Source: Sinomonas mesophila
Lineage (GTDB): Bacteria > Actinomycetota > Actinomycetes > Actinomycetales > Micrococcaceae
Assembly: GCF_001999765.1 (NCBI RefSeq)
Contig: NZ_KV908323.1
Location: 190,585 to 254,584 of the forward strand
Reading direction: 5' to 3'
DNA length: 64,000 nt
The notes under the pieces are model-generated. The model saw nothing but the letters and a program-made list of their open reading frames with translations, ran no database searches and was not told the DNA's origin. The translations under genes were made by a program, and so were the position numbers. The first letter of the stretch is position 1. Every line of letters begins with the position of its first letter. Below, in pieces: positions 7,978 to 17,704 of the stretch.

Positions 7978-9627
7978 TCAGTTGCCGCCGAGCGTGTTGG
8001 GGAGCGTGAGGGACGGCGACGGGCTCGGCGAGGTGGGTGGGTTCGTGGTCGGGCTCGTCGTCGGGGTGGCCGGTGGCTGGACCACAAGGTAGGTGACCGT
8101 GATCGTCGTCCCCGGATCGAGCGGGCCGCTCGGCGTGACCCCGGTGACGGCCCCCATCGTGCCCGTCTGGGCGGCGACGGGGTTGAGGAAGACGTTCATG
8201 CCCAGCGTCTCGAGCTCGGTCTTCACCGTAGTGTAGTGCTGCCCGAGGTACGCGGCCTCGATGACGTTCACCTTCGCGGGTGTCGTCGGGGCCTGGGTGG
8301 TCCTCGTCGGCGACGCGCTCGTCGGTGTCGGGGTCGTCGGCGTGGGGCTGGGGCTGGTGGGCTGCGTCGGCGACGTCGTGGGCAGCGGCGAGGGGCTGAA
8401 GAGGCCTGAATTGGAGAGCCAGACGCCGACCAGGACGAACAGCAGCAGGAGCAGGAGCGCCACGAGCGGCCACGTGAGCGGGCTGCGCTTGCGCTCGGCG
8501 CGGCGGGGCTGCTCGGAGATCTCCTCCTCGTCGTCGTCCGCGCCCAGCGGGCCCGCGGCCAAGGGGCCGTAGCCGGGTCGGCCGCCGTCGTCCTCCCCGC
8601 TCTGGGCGGTGACGACGGGCAGCGCGGAGGTCGCCGCGGTGCCGCCGCGCGCGGCGTGGGCGGCCGCGGCGCCCGCCGCGAGCCCGGCCCCGCCGACGAC
8701 GGCGGTCGGCGCCGTCGGTTGCCCCATTCTGCCTGTGGCTTGAGTCATCGGCTCCGTCGCGTCCTCGTGGAGGAGCATGCCCGGGACGGCAGCGCGCGCG
8801 GCCGCGACGTCGCCGCGGCGGATCGCCTCGGCGGCCTCGGCGAGCTTGATCGCGTTGGCCGGGCGGTTCCGCGGGTCCTTCGCGAGCATCGACATCAGCA
8901 GGGCGCGCACCGGGGCGGGCAGCTGCTCGGGCAGGGGCGGGGGAGCGTCGTTGACCTGGGCCAGCGCGATCGCGATCTGGCTCTCGCCGGAGAACGGCCG
9001 GTGGCCCGTGAGGCATTCGTAGCCGATCACGCCGAGCGAGTAGATGTCGCTCGAGCCGGTGGCCTGCTGGCCCGTGGCCTGCTCGGGCGCGAGGTACTGC
9101 GCCGTGCCCATGACCTGGCCGGTCTGGGTCAGGGGCACCTGGTCGGCGAGGCGGGCGATGCCGAAGTCGGTGACCTTGACCTTGTGCTCGGGCGTGATGA
9201 GCAGGTTGCCCGGCTTGACGTCGCGGTGCACGAGCCCCTGGCCGTGGGCCACGGCGAGGGCGCGCGCGGTCTGGGCGATGATGTTGAGCGTCCGGTCGGG
9301 GGAGAGCACGCGCTCGCGCTCGAGGATCGCGCTCAGCGGCTCGCCCGGGACGAGCTCCATCACGAGGTACGCCGAGGCATCGGCCTCGCCGTAGTCGAAG
9401 ACGTTCGCGATGCCGTTGTGGTTCAGCAGGGCCGTGTGCCGGGCCTCATTGCGGAAGCGCTCGAGGAAGCCCGGGTCGCCGGCGTACTCCTCTTTGAGGA
9501 TCTTGATCGCGACGATCCGGCCCAGTACCGCGTCGCGGGCCTTCCACACCTCGCCCATCCCACCGATGGCGATCCGGCTCTGCAGCTGGTACCTGCCGCC
9601 CAAGGTGATGCCCGACGTCGGTCTCAC
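7978..9627 (-). CDS. pknA: serine/threonine protein kinase with one PASTA-like domain
   Basis: The protein has 549 residues. The kinase domain carries [12 protein letters not shown], Lys42 in [20 protein letters not shown] and [11 protein letters not shown] Glu/Arg-rich juxtamembrane stretch precedes one transmembrane helix (about 394-414), then a Pro/Thr-rich linker, a single C-terminal PASTA-like domain ([20 protein letters not shown]) and a Ser/Pro/Thr tail. PknA works with PknB on division and peptidoglycan substrates. Its ATG overlaps the pbpA stop (ATGA). The extracellular PASTA-like unit is unlike the short PknA of mycobacteria. Confidence 0.95.
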   Translation of the reverse strand: MRPTSGITLGGRYQLQSRIAIGGMGEVWKARDAVLGRIVAIKILKEEYAGDPGFLERFRNEARHTALLNHNGIANVFDYGEADASAYLVMELVPGEPLSAILERERVLSPDRTLNIIAQTARALAVAHGQGLVHRDVKPGNLLITPEHKVKVTDFGIARLADQVPLTQTGQVMGTAQYLAPEQATGQQATGSSDIYSLGVIGYECLTGHRPFSGESQIAIALAQVNDAPPPLPEQLPAPVRALLMSMLAKDPRNRPANAIKLAEAAEAIRRGDVAAARAAVPGMLLHEDATEPMTQATGRMGQPTAPTAVVGGAGLAAGAAAAHAARGGTAATSALPVVTAQSGEDDGGRPGYGPLAAGPLGADDDEEEISEQPRRAERKRSPLTWPLVALLLLLLFVLVGVWLSNSGLFSPSPLPTTSPTQPTSPSPTPTTPTPTSASPTRTTQAPTTPAKVNVIEAAYLGQHYTTVKTELETLGMNVFLNPVAAQTGTMGAVTGVTPSGPLDPGTTITVTYLVVQPPATPTTSPTTNPPTSPSPSPSLTLPNTLGGN

Positions 9628-11087
9628 TTCTTCAACACCGCCTCAAAGATCTTGCTAGCACTCGGACTGGTCAACTTTGCTCCCGTCTGGACGTTGACGC
9701 CCTCCATGACGACGGTCACCTGCACCTGGGGGTCGTCCGCCGGCGCGAACCCCGTGAACCAGGAGTTGTTCAGGCCAGAGGCGCCGAGCTCGGCCGTGCC
9801 GGTCTTGCCGGCGACCTTGACGCCCCGCACCGCCGCGCCGGTGCCGATCCCGGAGGAGACCACGTTGGACATCCACTCCGTGATCTGCCGCGCGATCTCG
9901 GGGCTCGTGGACGTGCGGAGGACCTCGGGCTTCGGCTCCGAGACGACCCGCAGGTCCGGCGCCCGCACGGTCCTGACGAGCGTGGGCTTCATCTGGACGC
10001 CGCCGTTGGCGATCGCGCTCGTCATGAGGGCGATCTGCAGTGGGGAGGCCTTGACGTCGAACTGGCCGATCGCCGACTGCGCGAGCTGGGCCTCGTCGAG
10101 GTTCTCGGGGAACACCCCGGGCGAGTAGTCGAGGTGCAGCTGGTCCCCCGCGTCCTCGCCGAAGCCGAACGCGGCGGCCTGCTTGGCGATCGCGTCCTGC
10201 CCGAGGTCCAGGGCGATCGAGGCGAACGGCGTGTTGCAGGACTGCTCGAGGGCGAACGAGAAGCTCGCCTCGGAGCGCGTGTAGCAGTTGCCGCCCGCGT
10301 AGTTCGGCAGCTTCGCGGTGCTGCCCGGCAGGGTCATCTCTGCTGGGTTGGGCAGCGTCGAGTCCGCGGTGTACTTGCCGGAGGCGAGGGCCGCGGCCGT
10401 GTCGACGATCTTGAACACCGAGCCGGGCGCGAGGAGCCCGCCCGTGGGGCCGCTTACCCCCTGGTTGAGGTTGATGCCCGGGAGCTTCTGCAGCTCGCCC
10501 ATGGCCTCCTGCGCTGCGGCCCGGTCGTGGGTGGCGACGGTGTTCGGGTCGTAGCTGGGCTTGGAGACCATCGCGAGGATGGCGCCGGTCTTGGGGTTCG
10601 TGACGACGATCGAGCCCCGCTGCCCGTCGGGGATGAGGCTGTGCGCGAGGGCCTGGATCTCGGGGTCGATCGTGAGCTCGACGGAGGCGCCCTTGGGCTG
10701 CTGGCCGAGGAAGAGCTGCCGGAGCCGGTCCATGAGCAGCTGATCGGCCTGGCCCGTGAGGGTCTGGTTCATGGTGTTCTCGAGGCCGGTGGAGCCGAAC
10801 ACATTGGAGTAATACCCCGTGATGCCCGCGTACAGCGCCGGATCGGTCGGGTATGTGCGCTGGAATTCGCACGAGTCCGAGCCGCTCTCGACCGACTGCG
10901 CGATCGGCTTGCCGGCGACGAGGATCGCCCCCCGGTCCTGGCAGAAGGTCTGCAGGATCGCCCGGTTGTTCCACGGGTTGTTGGCCAGCTCGTCCGCCCC
11001 GATCACCTGGACGTAGCTGATCGAGCCGAGGATGAGGGCGAACATGGACGCGACGGCGATCCATGCGTTCCTGATGGCCTGGTTCAC
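9624..11087 (-). CDS. pbpA: penicillin-binding protein 2-type transpeptidase
   Basis: The protein has 487 residues from a GTG at 11087 that overlaps the rodA stop (GTGA). An N-terminal signal anchor (about 7-27) is followed by a dimerisation region and the transpeptidase domain with SVFK (active serine), SCN and KTGTAE, the three standard motifs. It cross-links peptidoglycan outside the membrane and is the partner of the RodA glycosyltransferase encoded just upstream. The frame is open far upstream, but that part overlaps rodA antiphase and is not coding. Confidence 0.95.
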   Translation of the reverse strand: MNQAIRNAWIAVASMFALILGSISYVQVIGADELANNPWNNRAILQTFCQDRGAILVAGKPIAQSVESGSDSCEFQRTYPTDPALYAGITGYYSNVFGSTGLENTMNQTLTGQADQLLMDRLRQLFLGQQPKGASVELTIDPEIQALAHSLIPDGQRGSIVVTNPKTGAILAMVSKPSYDPNTVATHDRAAAQEAMGELQKLPGINLNQGVSGPTGGLLAPGSVFKIVDTAAALASGKYTADSTLPNPAEMTLPGSTAKLPNYAGGNCYTRSEASFSFALEQSCNTPFASIALDLGQDAIAKQAAAFGFGEDAGDQLHLDYSPGVFPENLDEAQLAQSAIGQFDVKASPLQIALMTSAIANGGVQMKPTLVRTVRAPDLRVVSEPKPEVLRTSTSPEIARQITEWMSNVVSSGIGTGAAVRGVKVAGKTGTAELGASGLNNSWFTGFAPADDPQVQVTVVMEGVNVQTGAKLTSPSASKIFEAVLKK

Positions 11088-12529
11088 TTGATCCTCACCG
11101 CCTCGGTCCTCGTCTCCTCGATCGCCTTCCGCTGGCCGCGCCCCTTCGCTGTGGGGGTGGACGACGTCGGCGCGTGCCCGGGTGCCTCGTCCGGCCTCCA
11201 CGGGGTGGTGTCCACAGGGCGCCGGGCGGCGTTCGAGATGACGAGCAGGAGCGCGACGATGATCCAGTTCGCGAGGAGCGACGAGCCGCCCGCGGCGAGG
11301 AACGGCGTCGTGAGGCCCGTGAGCGGGATAAGCCGGGTCACGCCGCCGATCACGACGAAGCACTGCAGGCCCATCGCGGCGGAGAGCCCGCACGCGAGGA
11401 GCTTGCCGAAGGAGTCCCGGGCGCCGAGCGCCGCGCGGAAGCCGCGGGTGATGAGCAGCCCGTAGCAGAGCACGATCGCGAACAGCCCCACGAGGCCGAG
11501 CTCCTCGCCGAACGCGGCGATGATCATGTCCGAGTGCGGGAAGGGCACGAGGTCGGGCCGGCCCTCGCCGAGGCCCGTGCCGAGGAGGCCGCCGTTGGCC
11601 ATGCCGAACAGGCCCTGCACGATCTGGTAGCTGCCGCCCGGGTCGCGCCCGAAGACCTCGTCCGAGAACGCGTTGAGCCACGAGTCGAGGCGGGATGCCA
11701 CGTGCGGGAAGATGCGGCCCGCGACGAACCCGCCGACGGCGACGAGGGTCAGGCCGATGAGCACCCAGCTCACGCGGCTCGTGGCCACGTAGATCATGAC
11801 CATGAACAGGCCGAAGAACAGGATCGAGGAGCCGAGGTCCCGCTGGAAGACGAGCACGCCGATGCTCACGAGCCACGCCGCGAGCATCGGGCCGAGGTCG
11901 CGGAAGCGGGGCAGCTGGAGGGGACCGAGGCGCCGGCCCGCGAGCAGGATGAGGTCCCGGTTCGTGGAGAGGTAGCCGGCGAAGAACACCGCAAGGGTGA
12001 TCTTCGCGACCTCGCCCGGCTGGAAGGTCGCGGGGCCGAGCCGGATCCAGACCTGGGCGCCGTTGATCTCGCCGGCCGTCAGGCCGGGCACGAGCGGCAT
12101 GACGAGCAGCACCGCGCTGACGATGAGCGAGATGTACGTGTACCGGCGGAGGAACCGGTGGTCGCGCAGGAACCAGATGACCGCCGCCGCGAGGGCCATC
12201 CCGAGCAGGGTCCAGCGCACCTGGGCGTTGCCGTACTCGGTCTGGGCCGTGTCGAGCCGGTGGATCATGGCGAGCCCGAGGCCGTTGAGCGTCACGACCA
12301 GCGGAAGGATGAGCGGATCGGCATACTTCGAGCGGAAGCGCAGCACAATGTGCACCGCCAGGGAGGCGACCGTCAGGAGGATCGTCTGGAGCCAGAAGTC
12401 GCCCTCGAAGGACGTGCCGTTGTGCAGGCCGGTCATGGCGTTCGCGCCCACGGCGACGGCCAGCGCGAGCAGAAGGAGCGCGAGCTCCGCGTTGCGCCGG
12501 GACCTCTGCACGGTGTCGACGCCGCTCAT
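11084..12529 (-). CDS. rodA: SEDS-family peptidoglycan glycosyltransferase RodA/FtsW
   Basis: The protein has 481 residues and about 12 hydrophobic helices. The SEDS signatures GPATFQPGEVAKI, FQRDLGSSILFFGLF and the C-terminal GGSSLLANWI region are present. SEDS proteins polymerise glycan strands from lipid II and pair with class B penicillin-binding proteins, here PbpA. A cytoplasmic tail rich in Thr/Pro/Lys follows the last helix. The ATG overlaps the stop of the phosphatase gene, and the gene's stop overlaps the pbpA GTG, so the whole block is translationally coupled. Confidence 0.94.
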   Translation of the reverse strand: MSGVDTVQRSRRNAELALLLLALAVAVGANAMTGLHNGTSFEGDFWLQTILLTVASLAVHIVLRFRSKYADPLILPLVVTLNGLGLAMIHRLDTAQTEYGNAQVRWTLLGMALAAAVIWFLRDHRFLRRYTYISLIVSAVLLVMPLVPGLTAGEINGAQVWIRLGPATFQPGEVAKITLAVFFAGYLSTNRDLILLAGRRLGPLQLPRFRDLGPMLAAWLVSIGVLVFQRDLGSSILFFGLFMVMIYVATSRVSWVLIGLTLVAVGGFVAGRIFPHVASRLDSWLNAFSDEVFGRDPGGSYQIVQGLFGMANGGLLGTGLGEGRPDLVPFPHSDMIIAAFGEELGLVGLFAIVLCYGLLITRGFRAALGARDSFGKLLACGLSAAMGLQCFVVIGGVTRLIPLTGLTTPFLAAGGSSLLANWIIVALLLVISNAARRPVDTTPWRPDEAPGHAPTSSTPTAKGRGQRKAIEETRTEAVRIK

Positions 12530-14466
12530 CGGGTGCCTCCCAGGCAGGGGTCGGGGGTGGTGGTCGGGCTCGGGGTGGCTGCCGTCCCCTCGGGTGCCGG
12601 CGCGCCGCCCTCGGGCGCCGGGGTGGCGGGCGGGGCGGACGACGGCGCGGCGGGGCTGCCGGTCGCGGCCGGGCCGGGCGTCGCGCCGGAGCCGGGCAGG
12701 CAGCCCTGCGGGTCCTCCTGGATCGCGCGGACGGTCTCCTCGGCGCCCTCGAGGCCGTCGACCGGAACGCCCGAGCGCAGGCGCTGCTGCGTGAACGGGC
12801 TCAGGGAGTCGACCGAGATGCCCGTGACGGTGTGCACGTGCGAGAGCGGGATGGGGCCGAGCTGCTGGGAGACGCCGTTGTAGATCGCGACGCGGCCGTC
12901 GTAGGCGCCCACGTAGTAGCGGGTCTGGGTCCACGCGTAGCCGAACCACAGGCCCAGGATCACGGCGAGGGCCGCGAAGGCGACGAGCCCGATCCGCAGC
13001 CAGCGGCGGCCCGGGCGCTCGGCCTCGGCCATCTCCTCGAGCTCCGCCTCGGCCTCGGGGCTGCGGTGGGTGAGCAGGGCGGCGGCCCGCCGGGCGGCCG
13101 TGCGGCTCGCGACGGAGGGCAGGGAGCCGGTTTCCGCGGCGGCGGCCGCGGCGCCCACGAGCTCGTGCGGGCGGCTGTCGAGCTCGCGGCGCAGGACCTC
13201 CGCGGACAGGTGCGCGCCGAGGTTCGGGTCCGTGACCGGCTCTTCCCGCGCGGGAACAAGGGTGTCCCCGCCCGTTTCGCCGGTCTTCTCTCCCGCCTCG
13301 GCGGGGCCGCCGGGAGACGCTGAAGGGCGGGCGGCGGGTTGGCCGTCGGCCTCGCCCCCACTGGCGGCCGCGGCGGCACTGGCGGCCGCGGCGGCGCCAG
13401 CCCGGGTTGCGGGTACCGTGGCCTTCGCTGCCGGGGCCTTTGCGCCGGGTGACCCGGCCGCGCCGGTCTGGGCTGCGGGGACCGCGCCGGTCGTGGGTGC
13501 CGGGGCGGCGCCGTTCTGGGCCGAGGGGACCGCGCCGGCGGTGGCTGCCGGGGCGGCGCCCGCCGGGGCTGGGGCGGCGGGGGCCTTCCCGGCGGGAACG
13601 GCCGAACCCTCGGTAGGCCGCGGCTTCTCGGCCGCGGCTGCGGAGGTCACGGGCGTGCGCGCGGCCGCCGCTGCGGTGAGCGGGGCGGCGGCGGGCGGCT
13701 GCGCCGGAGCCTGGCGCGCGCCGTCGTCCGGCTCCGCTCCGACCACGTCGGCGACGATGACCGTCACGTTGTCGGGCGCGCCGGCGGCGAGCGTGAGCTC
13801 GATGAGGCGGTCGGCGCACTCGGCGAGGTCGTCGGTCTCCCGGAGGGTGCGCTCGACGATCGGCAGCGGGACGTAGTTGAGCCCGTCGGAGCACAGGAGC
13901 CAGCGCTCGCCCTCGACGGCGTCGAACGTGTCGAGGTCGAGCTCGGGGCTCGCGTCCACGTCGCCGAGGACGCGCATGAGCACGTTCTTGTGCGGGTGGG
14001 TCTCGGCCTCCTCGGGCCGCAGGCGGCCCTCGTTGATGAGCCGCTGGACGAAGGTGTGGTCGGTGCTGACCTGATCGAGGTGGGTCCCGCGCAGCCGGTA
14101 GGCGCGCGAGTCGCCGATGTGCGCGAACGCGAACGTCCCGCCCGAGAGCAGGATCGCCGTCACGGTCGTGCCCATCCCCGCGAGCAGGGGGTTCGCCGCC
14201 ACGAGCTCGGAGAGGAGCGCGTTGGCCGTCTGGATCTCGTCCGCGAGCTGGGTCTCCGCCTCGTCCCCGGTGTAGTCGCCGCGGTCGAGGTGGATCAGGT
14301 CCAGGACCGTCGAGGCGCTCGCGACGTCGCCGCCAGCGTGCCCGCCCATGCCGTCGGCGACGACCGCGAGATGACGGCCCGCATAGGCGGAGTCGTCATT
14401 CTTCGAGCGGAGCCGGCCCACATCGGAGCGGGCCGCGAAGCGGAGGACAAGCTGGGGTTCAGCCAA
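12526..14466 (-). CDS. pstP: PP2C-family serine/threonine phosphatase
   Basis: The protein has about 646 residues from a TTG at 14466, three bases after the fhaB stop; no ATG or GTG lies between that stop and the conserved domain. The PPM domain (about 1-240) shows RSDVGRLRSKNDDS, VADGMGGHAGGDVAS, HIGDSRAYRL, LLCSDGLN and DNVTVIVADV, the metal-binding aspartates of PstP. A long Ala/Pro/Thr linker, one transmembrane helix (about 501-520) and an extracellular domain ending in a Ser/Pro/Thr tail follow. PstP reverses PknA/PknB phosphorylation. The unusually long low-complexity linker is notable. Confidence 0.92.
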   Translation of the reverse strand: MAEPQLVLRFAARSDVGRLRSKNDDSAYAGRHLAVVADGMGGHAGGDVASASTVLDLIHLDRGDYTGDEAETQLADEIQTANALLSELVAANPLLAGMGTTVTAILLSGGTFAFAHIGDSRAYRLRGTHLDQVSTDHTFVQRLINEGRLRPEEAETHPHKNVLMRVLGDVDASPELDLDTFDAVEGERWLLCSDGLNYVPLPIVERTLRETDDLAECADRLIELTLAAGAPDNVTVIVADVVGAEPDDGARQAPAQPPAAAPLTAAAAARTPVTSAAAAEKPRPTEGSAVPAGKAPAAPAPAGAAPAATAGAVPSAQNGAAPAPTTGAVPAAQTGAAGSPGAKAPAAKATVPATRAGAAAAASAAAAASGGEADGQPAARPSASPGGPAEAGEKTGETGGDTLVPAREEPVTDPNLGAHLSAEVLRRELDSRPHELVGAAAAAAETGSLPSVASRTAARRAAALLTHRSPEAEAELEEMAEAERPGRRWLRIGLVAFAALAVILGLWFGYAWTQTRYYVGAYDGRVAIYNGVSQQLGPIPLSHVHTVTGISVDSLSPFTQQRLRSGVPVDGLEGAEETVRAIQEDPQGCLPGSGATPGPAATGSPAAPSSAPPATPAPEGGAPAPEGTAATPSPTTTPDPCLGGTR

Positions 14467-14468
14467 GA

Positions 14469-14942
14469 TCAGGGCCTCAACTCGATCACGGTCTTGCCGA
14501 TGCGGATCGGCACGCCCAGGTCGACGGGCTGGGCGCGGGTGAGCTGTCGGTCGGAGAGGTAGGTGCCGTTGGTGGAGCCGAGGTCCTCGATGAACCACCG
14601 GCTGCCCTGCGGGAAGAGGCGCGCGTGGCGGCCCGAGGCGTAGTCGTCCTCGAGGACGAGGGTGGCCTCCTGGGCGCGGCCGAGGAGGATCGGGCTGTCG
14701 GCCAGATGCATGGTCGTGCCGGCGAGGGGGCCCTCGACCACGATGAGCTGGCGGGCCTGCTGGCGCGCGGGCGGCTCGGCGAGCTCCGGGTTGCGGCGGA
14801 TCTCCCGCGCGCTCGGGGCGCCGGTCCTGTTGCGCCGCCCGATCGCGAGGTCGCGGCGCATGGCCCCCACCACGCTGAAGACCAGGAGCCACAGCAGCAG
14901 CAGGAAGCCCAGCCGCAGGGCGGTGAGCGTCAGCTCGTTCAC
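14469..14942 (-). CDS. fhaB: FHA-domain membrane protein FhaB
   Basis: The protein has 157 residues from a GTG at 14942 with GGGAGGAAA upstream and a GTGA overlap with the fhaA stop. An N-terminal transmembrane helix (about 8-27) precedes a basic linker and an FHA domain (about 70-157) with LLGRAQE, SGRHARLF and DLGSTNGTYL, the phosphothreonine-binding loops. FhaB recruits PknB-phosphorylated partners to the septum or wall synthesis sites. Confidence 0.93.
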   Translation of the reverse strand: MNELTLTALRLGFLLLLWLLVFSVVGAMRRDLAIGRRNRTGAPSAREIRRNPELAEPPARQQARQLIVVEGPLAGTTMHLADSPILLGRAQEATLVLEDDYASGRHARLFPQGSRWFIEDLGSTNGTYLSDRQLTRAQPVDLGVPIRIGKTVIELRP

Positions 14943-15664
14943 GCGTTTCCTCCCCGGGGTGCCGGAAGCATGCGGAAGACAATCTTGGTCCGGCCCATGC
15001 TGATGGTGGAGCCGTCCCTGAGTTCGGCGCTGCCCTGGACACGCTGCCCATTGACGTAGCTGCCGTTGGTCGAGCCGAGGTCGACAGCGCGGGCCTCGCC
15101 CGCCTCGACGCGGATTTCGAGGTGGCGGCGGGACACGCCCGTGTCGTCGACGACGATGTCCGCCTCGGACGAGCGGCCCAGAACCACCGACTCGGAGTTC
15201 AGGGAGTACCGCTGGCCCTCGATCTCGAGGACCGGCGTGAGCCGGACGGGCGCCCGCGACGGGGCGGGCGGCGCCGTCGGGCGGCGGGCCTCGCCCTTCT
15301 CGGTGCGCGAGACGACCTCGAACTCGCCGGCACGCAGGGCGGAGTCGTTGCGGAACGAGAACCGCACGGCGCCCTGGAGGGTGTAGCTCTGGGAGCGGGC
15401 GTGCTTGACCGCGACGTCGCACAGCTCCTCGGCCAGGGCCTCGCCCCATTCGCGGGCGCGCTCGAAGTCGGCGTCGGAGAGGTGCGCCTCGAAGACGTTC
15501 GGGGCGAGAGTGCGGCCCTGGCTGATGGCAAAGGCCTTGTGGTCCATTTCGCGGCGCAGCCGGCTCGCGATTTCGACCGGCTGGACCTGGCCCTTGGAGC
15601 CCGTGGAGAAGACACCGTGGACGGCCTTCTCGATGCCGCGCTCGAGCCTGTCGAGCAGTCCCAT
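14939..15664 (-). CDS. fhaA: DUF3662 and FHA domain protein FhaA
   Basis: The protein has 241 residues. The N-terminal DUF3662 domain (MGLLDRLERGIEKAVHGVF to about 120) is followed by a variable linker and an FHA domain with VLGRSSEADI, SRRHLEIRV and DLGSTNGSYVNG. FhaA is a cytoplasmic phosphothreonine reader that links PknB to the lipid II flippase MurJ. A strong GAGGAGGGGCC ribosome binding site precedes the ATG. It is the first gene of the operon, so the operon promoter should lie in 15665-15780. Confidence 0.94.
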   Translation of the reverse strand: MGLLDRLERGIEKAVHGVFSTGSKGQVQPVEIASRLRREMDHKAFAISQGRTLAPNVFEAHLSDADFERAREWGEALAEELCDVAVKHARSQSYTLQGAVRFSFRNDSALRAGEFEVVSRTEKGEARRPTAPPAPSRAPVRLTPVLEIEGQRYSLNSESVVLGRSSEADIVVDDTGVSRRHLEIRVEAGEARAVDLGSTNGSYVNGQRVQGSAELRDGSTISMGRTKIVFRMLPAPRGGNA

Positions 15665-15961
15665 GGCCCCTCCTCTCGGCGTTGTTCGCTCATGCCTGCA
15701 GACGTGATTCGGCGTCCGCACGGGCCGCCATGGCCGCGCGCAGTCCTGTGACGATAGTAGTCGGACCGTCTGGGTGAGAGCCCAATGCGCCGGTACCGTC
15801 CCGGTAACGATGGATGCGCTGCGCCCGTGACCACGCGGGATTCCGGCCGTCGCCGGGCCGGGCCGATTTCGCAATCGGCTGCGGGCTCGGCTATGCTGGT
15901 TCTCGCTGCTTTCGCACCCACGGGTTCCGCAAGGGATCTGCAGGGGTTTCGGGAGTGCCGC
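15665..15961. promoter_or_regulatory. gap holding the fhaA-operon promoter and tRNA-Leu upstream region
   Basis: This stretch of about 300 bases has no convincing gene. On the minus strand a TACTAT hexamer (15759-15754) could be the -10 element for the fhaA-to-pknB operon, with no strong -35. The plus strand leads into tRNA-Leu. The promoter call rests on the hexamer and position only. Confidence 0.35.
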
Positions 15962-16044
15962 GCGCGAGTGGCGGAACGGCAGACGCGCTGGCTTCAGGTG
16001 CCAGTGTCCGAAAGGGCGTGCGGGTTCAAATCCCGCCTCGCGCA
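15962..16044 (+). tRNA. tRNA-Leu(CAG)
   Basis: The acceptor stem GCGCGAG (15962-15968) pairs with CTCGCGC (16037-16043) and A follows as discriminator. The anticodon arm CTGGC-TTCAGGT-GCCAG gives anticodon CAG. A long variable arm (GTCC GAAA GGGC) marks a class II leucine tRNA, and the T arm is CGGGTTCAAATCCCG. CCA is not encoded. Its place beyond fhaA is the usual actinobacterial position. Confidence 0.96.
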
Positions 16045-16048
16045 CAGC

Positions 16049-16080
16049 AAAGGGCCCCGGTCTCACGACCGGGGCCCTTT
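16049..16080 (+). terminator. intrinsic terminator after tRNA-Leu
   Basis: A perfect 14-bp stem AAAGGGCCCCGGTC / GACCGGGGCCCTTT encloses a TCAC loop directly downstream of the tRNA. The A-run before and T-run after make it suitable in both directions. Confidence 0.9.
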
Positions 16081-16125
16081 CGCGTTGCCCATTCGACGAG
16101 GGGGATATGCCAATTCGGTCTTCCC

Positions 16126-17646
16126 CTACGACACCTCTCGGAGCGCGATCGGCCGGATCACCACCCGCAGCGGCGTGATGACCCAGCGCTTGCCGGTGGC
16201 CCGGAACTCCTCGCGGGTCGCGAACTCGTACAGCGCCGCGCGGGCCCGCACCCAGCGCGGCCGCTCGCCGTCGAACGGGTCCTCGCGCAGGAGCTTGAGC
16301 GTCGCCGGATCGGCCAGCAGGAGCTTCATGAGGAACTCGTAGAACCAGTCCTCGTGCACGGTGCGCAGCGGCAGGAACCACATGAGCCAGTCGAGCCGCA
16401 GGTGGTACGGCGCCCACTGCCGCGGGATCCGGCCGGGCTCGCCCGGCTTTCCGCGGAAGCGGTACTCGCGCCACTCGGCGTCCCCCGCGGGCACCTCGTC
16501 GAGCGTGCCCTCGACGACGATCTCGACTCGGTTCTTCGTCACTGACCCGAATGCCCCGTACGTGTTCACGAGCTGCCAGCGGTTGAAGGCCGCATTCATG
16601 AGCTGGTGCTTCGAGACGAGGTTCTTCGCCGGCCACCACGAGAGCGCCACAAGCAGCGCCGACGCGGCGAGCACGACGGCGACCCACACCCAGGCGACCC
16701 AGTCGCCGTCGGCGGGCCACGCCGTCGTCCGCCAGCCGCCCGCGGCAGGCGAGAGATCCTCCGGGACGAATGGCAGGACGGCGTGCACGGCAGGGTCGCT
16801 CACGGCGGCGAACGCGAGCACGATCGCGGACCAGTTGAGCCACGCGAAGTTCCCCGAGGCCACGAGCCACAGCTGCGTCGCGATCACGACCGCGGCAGCG
16901 GCCGAGCCCACGGGCTGCGGGAAGAAGAGGAGGAACGGCACGACGAGCTGGGCGAAGTGGTTCCCCACGACCTCGACGCGGTGCACCCACTTCGGCAGGA
17001 GGTGGAACTGGCGGCTCAGCGGGCCGGGCATGGGCTGGGTCTCGTGGTGGAAGTAGAGCGCGGTGAGGTTGCGCCACTCCTCGCCGCCGCGGATCTTGAT
17101 CATCCCCGCACCGAACTCGAGCCGGAACACGAGCCACACGAGCAGGATCAGGACCGGCGCGGGCGGCGGCACCTGGTCCGAGCCCAGGAACGCGACCGTG
17201 AACCCCGCCTCGAGCAGGAGCATCTCCCAGCCGAAGCCGTAGAACGTCTGCCCCACGTTCACGATCGACATGTACAGCCCCCACAGCGCCAGGAACGCCG
17301 CGAGCGGGAGCCACCACGGCCCGAGCTGCGGGATCCCGAGGACGAGCAGCGCCGAGACCGCGAGGCCCGTGGCGCACACCCCGCGGAAGAGCGCGTCCGA
17401 GTAGCGGAAGCGGAACAGGCTCGGCCGGCCCAGGCGGTGGAAGCCGCGCACGTACTCCGGGACCGGGAGCAGCCCGCGCTCGCCGAGCAGTGCCGGGAAC
17501 TGGTTGAGCGAGGACAGGAACGCGACCAGGAACAGCGCCGCGACGCCGCGCTGGAGCACGGTCCGCGCGATCTCGTAGTCCTCGGCGGCGAACCAGCCGG
17601 CGAACCCTGCGGCGAGCCACTCTGCGACCCCGGCCGCCTCGTCCAT
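16126..17646 (-). CDS. lipase maturation factor family membrane protein
   Basis: The protein has 506 residues with about eight to ten hydrophobic helices in the N-terminal 330 residues and a soluble C-terminal domain. Motifs typical of the LMF1-like family include FGAGMIKIRGGEEWRNLTALYFHHETQPMP, VEVVGNHFAQLVVPF, WREYRFRGKPG and RLDWLMWFLPL (each given as separate short stretches). In animals LMF1 helps lipase folding; the role of the bacterial members is unknown. The gene is alone on the minus strand between tRNA-Leu and the divergent fluC pair. Confidence 0.88.
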   Translation of the reverse strand: MDEAAGVAEWLAAGFAGWFAAEDYEIARTVLQRGVAALFLVAFLSSLNQFPALLGERGLLPVPEYVRGFHRLGRPSLFRFRYSDALFRGVCATGLAVSALLVLGIPQLGPWWLPLAAFLALWGLYMSIVNVGQTFYGFGWEMLLLEAGFTVAFLGSDQVPPPAPVLILLVWLVFRLEFGAGMIKIRGGEEWRNLTALYFHHETQPMPGPLSRQFHLLPKWVHRVEVVGNHFAQLVVPFLLFFPQPVGSAAAAVVIATQLWLVASGNFAWLNWSAIVLAFAAVSDPAVHAVLPFVPEDLSPAAGGWRTTAWPADGDWVAWVWVAVVLAASALLVALSWWPAKNLVSKHQLMNAAFNRWQLVNTYGAFGSVTKNRVEIVVEGTLDEVPAGDAEWREYRFRGKPGEPGRIPRQWAPYHLRLDWLMWFLPLRTVHEDWFYEFLMKLLLADPATLKLLREDPFDGERPRWVRARAALYEFATREEFRATGKRWVITPLRVVIRPIALREVS

Positions 17647-17704
17647 TCTTCAACGCTACGCCCGCAGTGCGCGGGCGGGGAGAGGCGGTAGGCTCTTCAC
17701 CGCC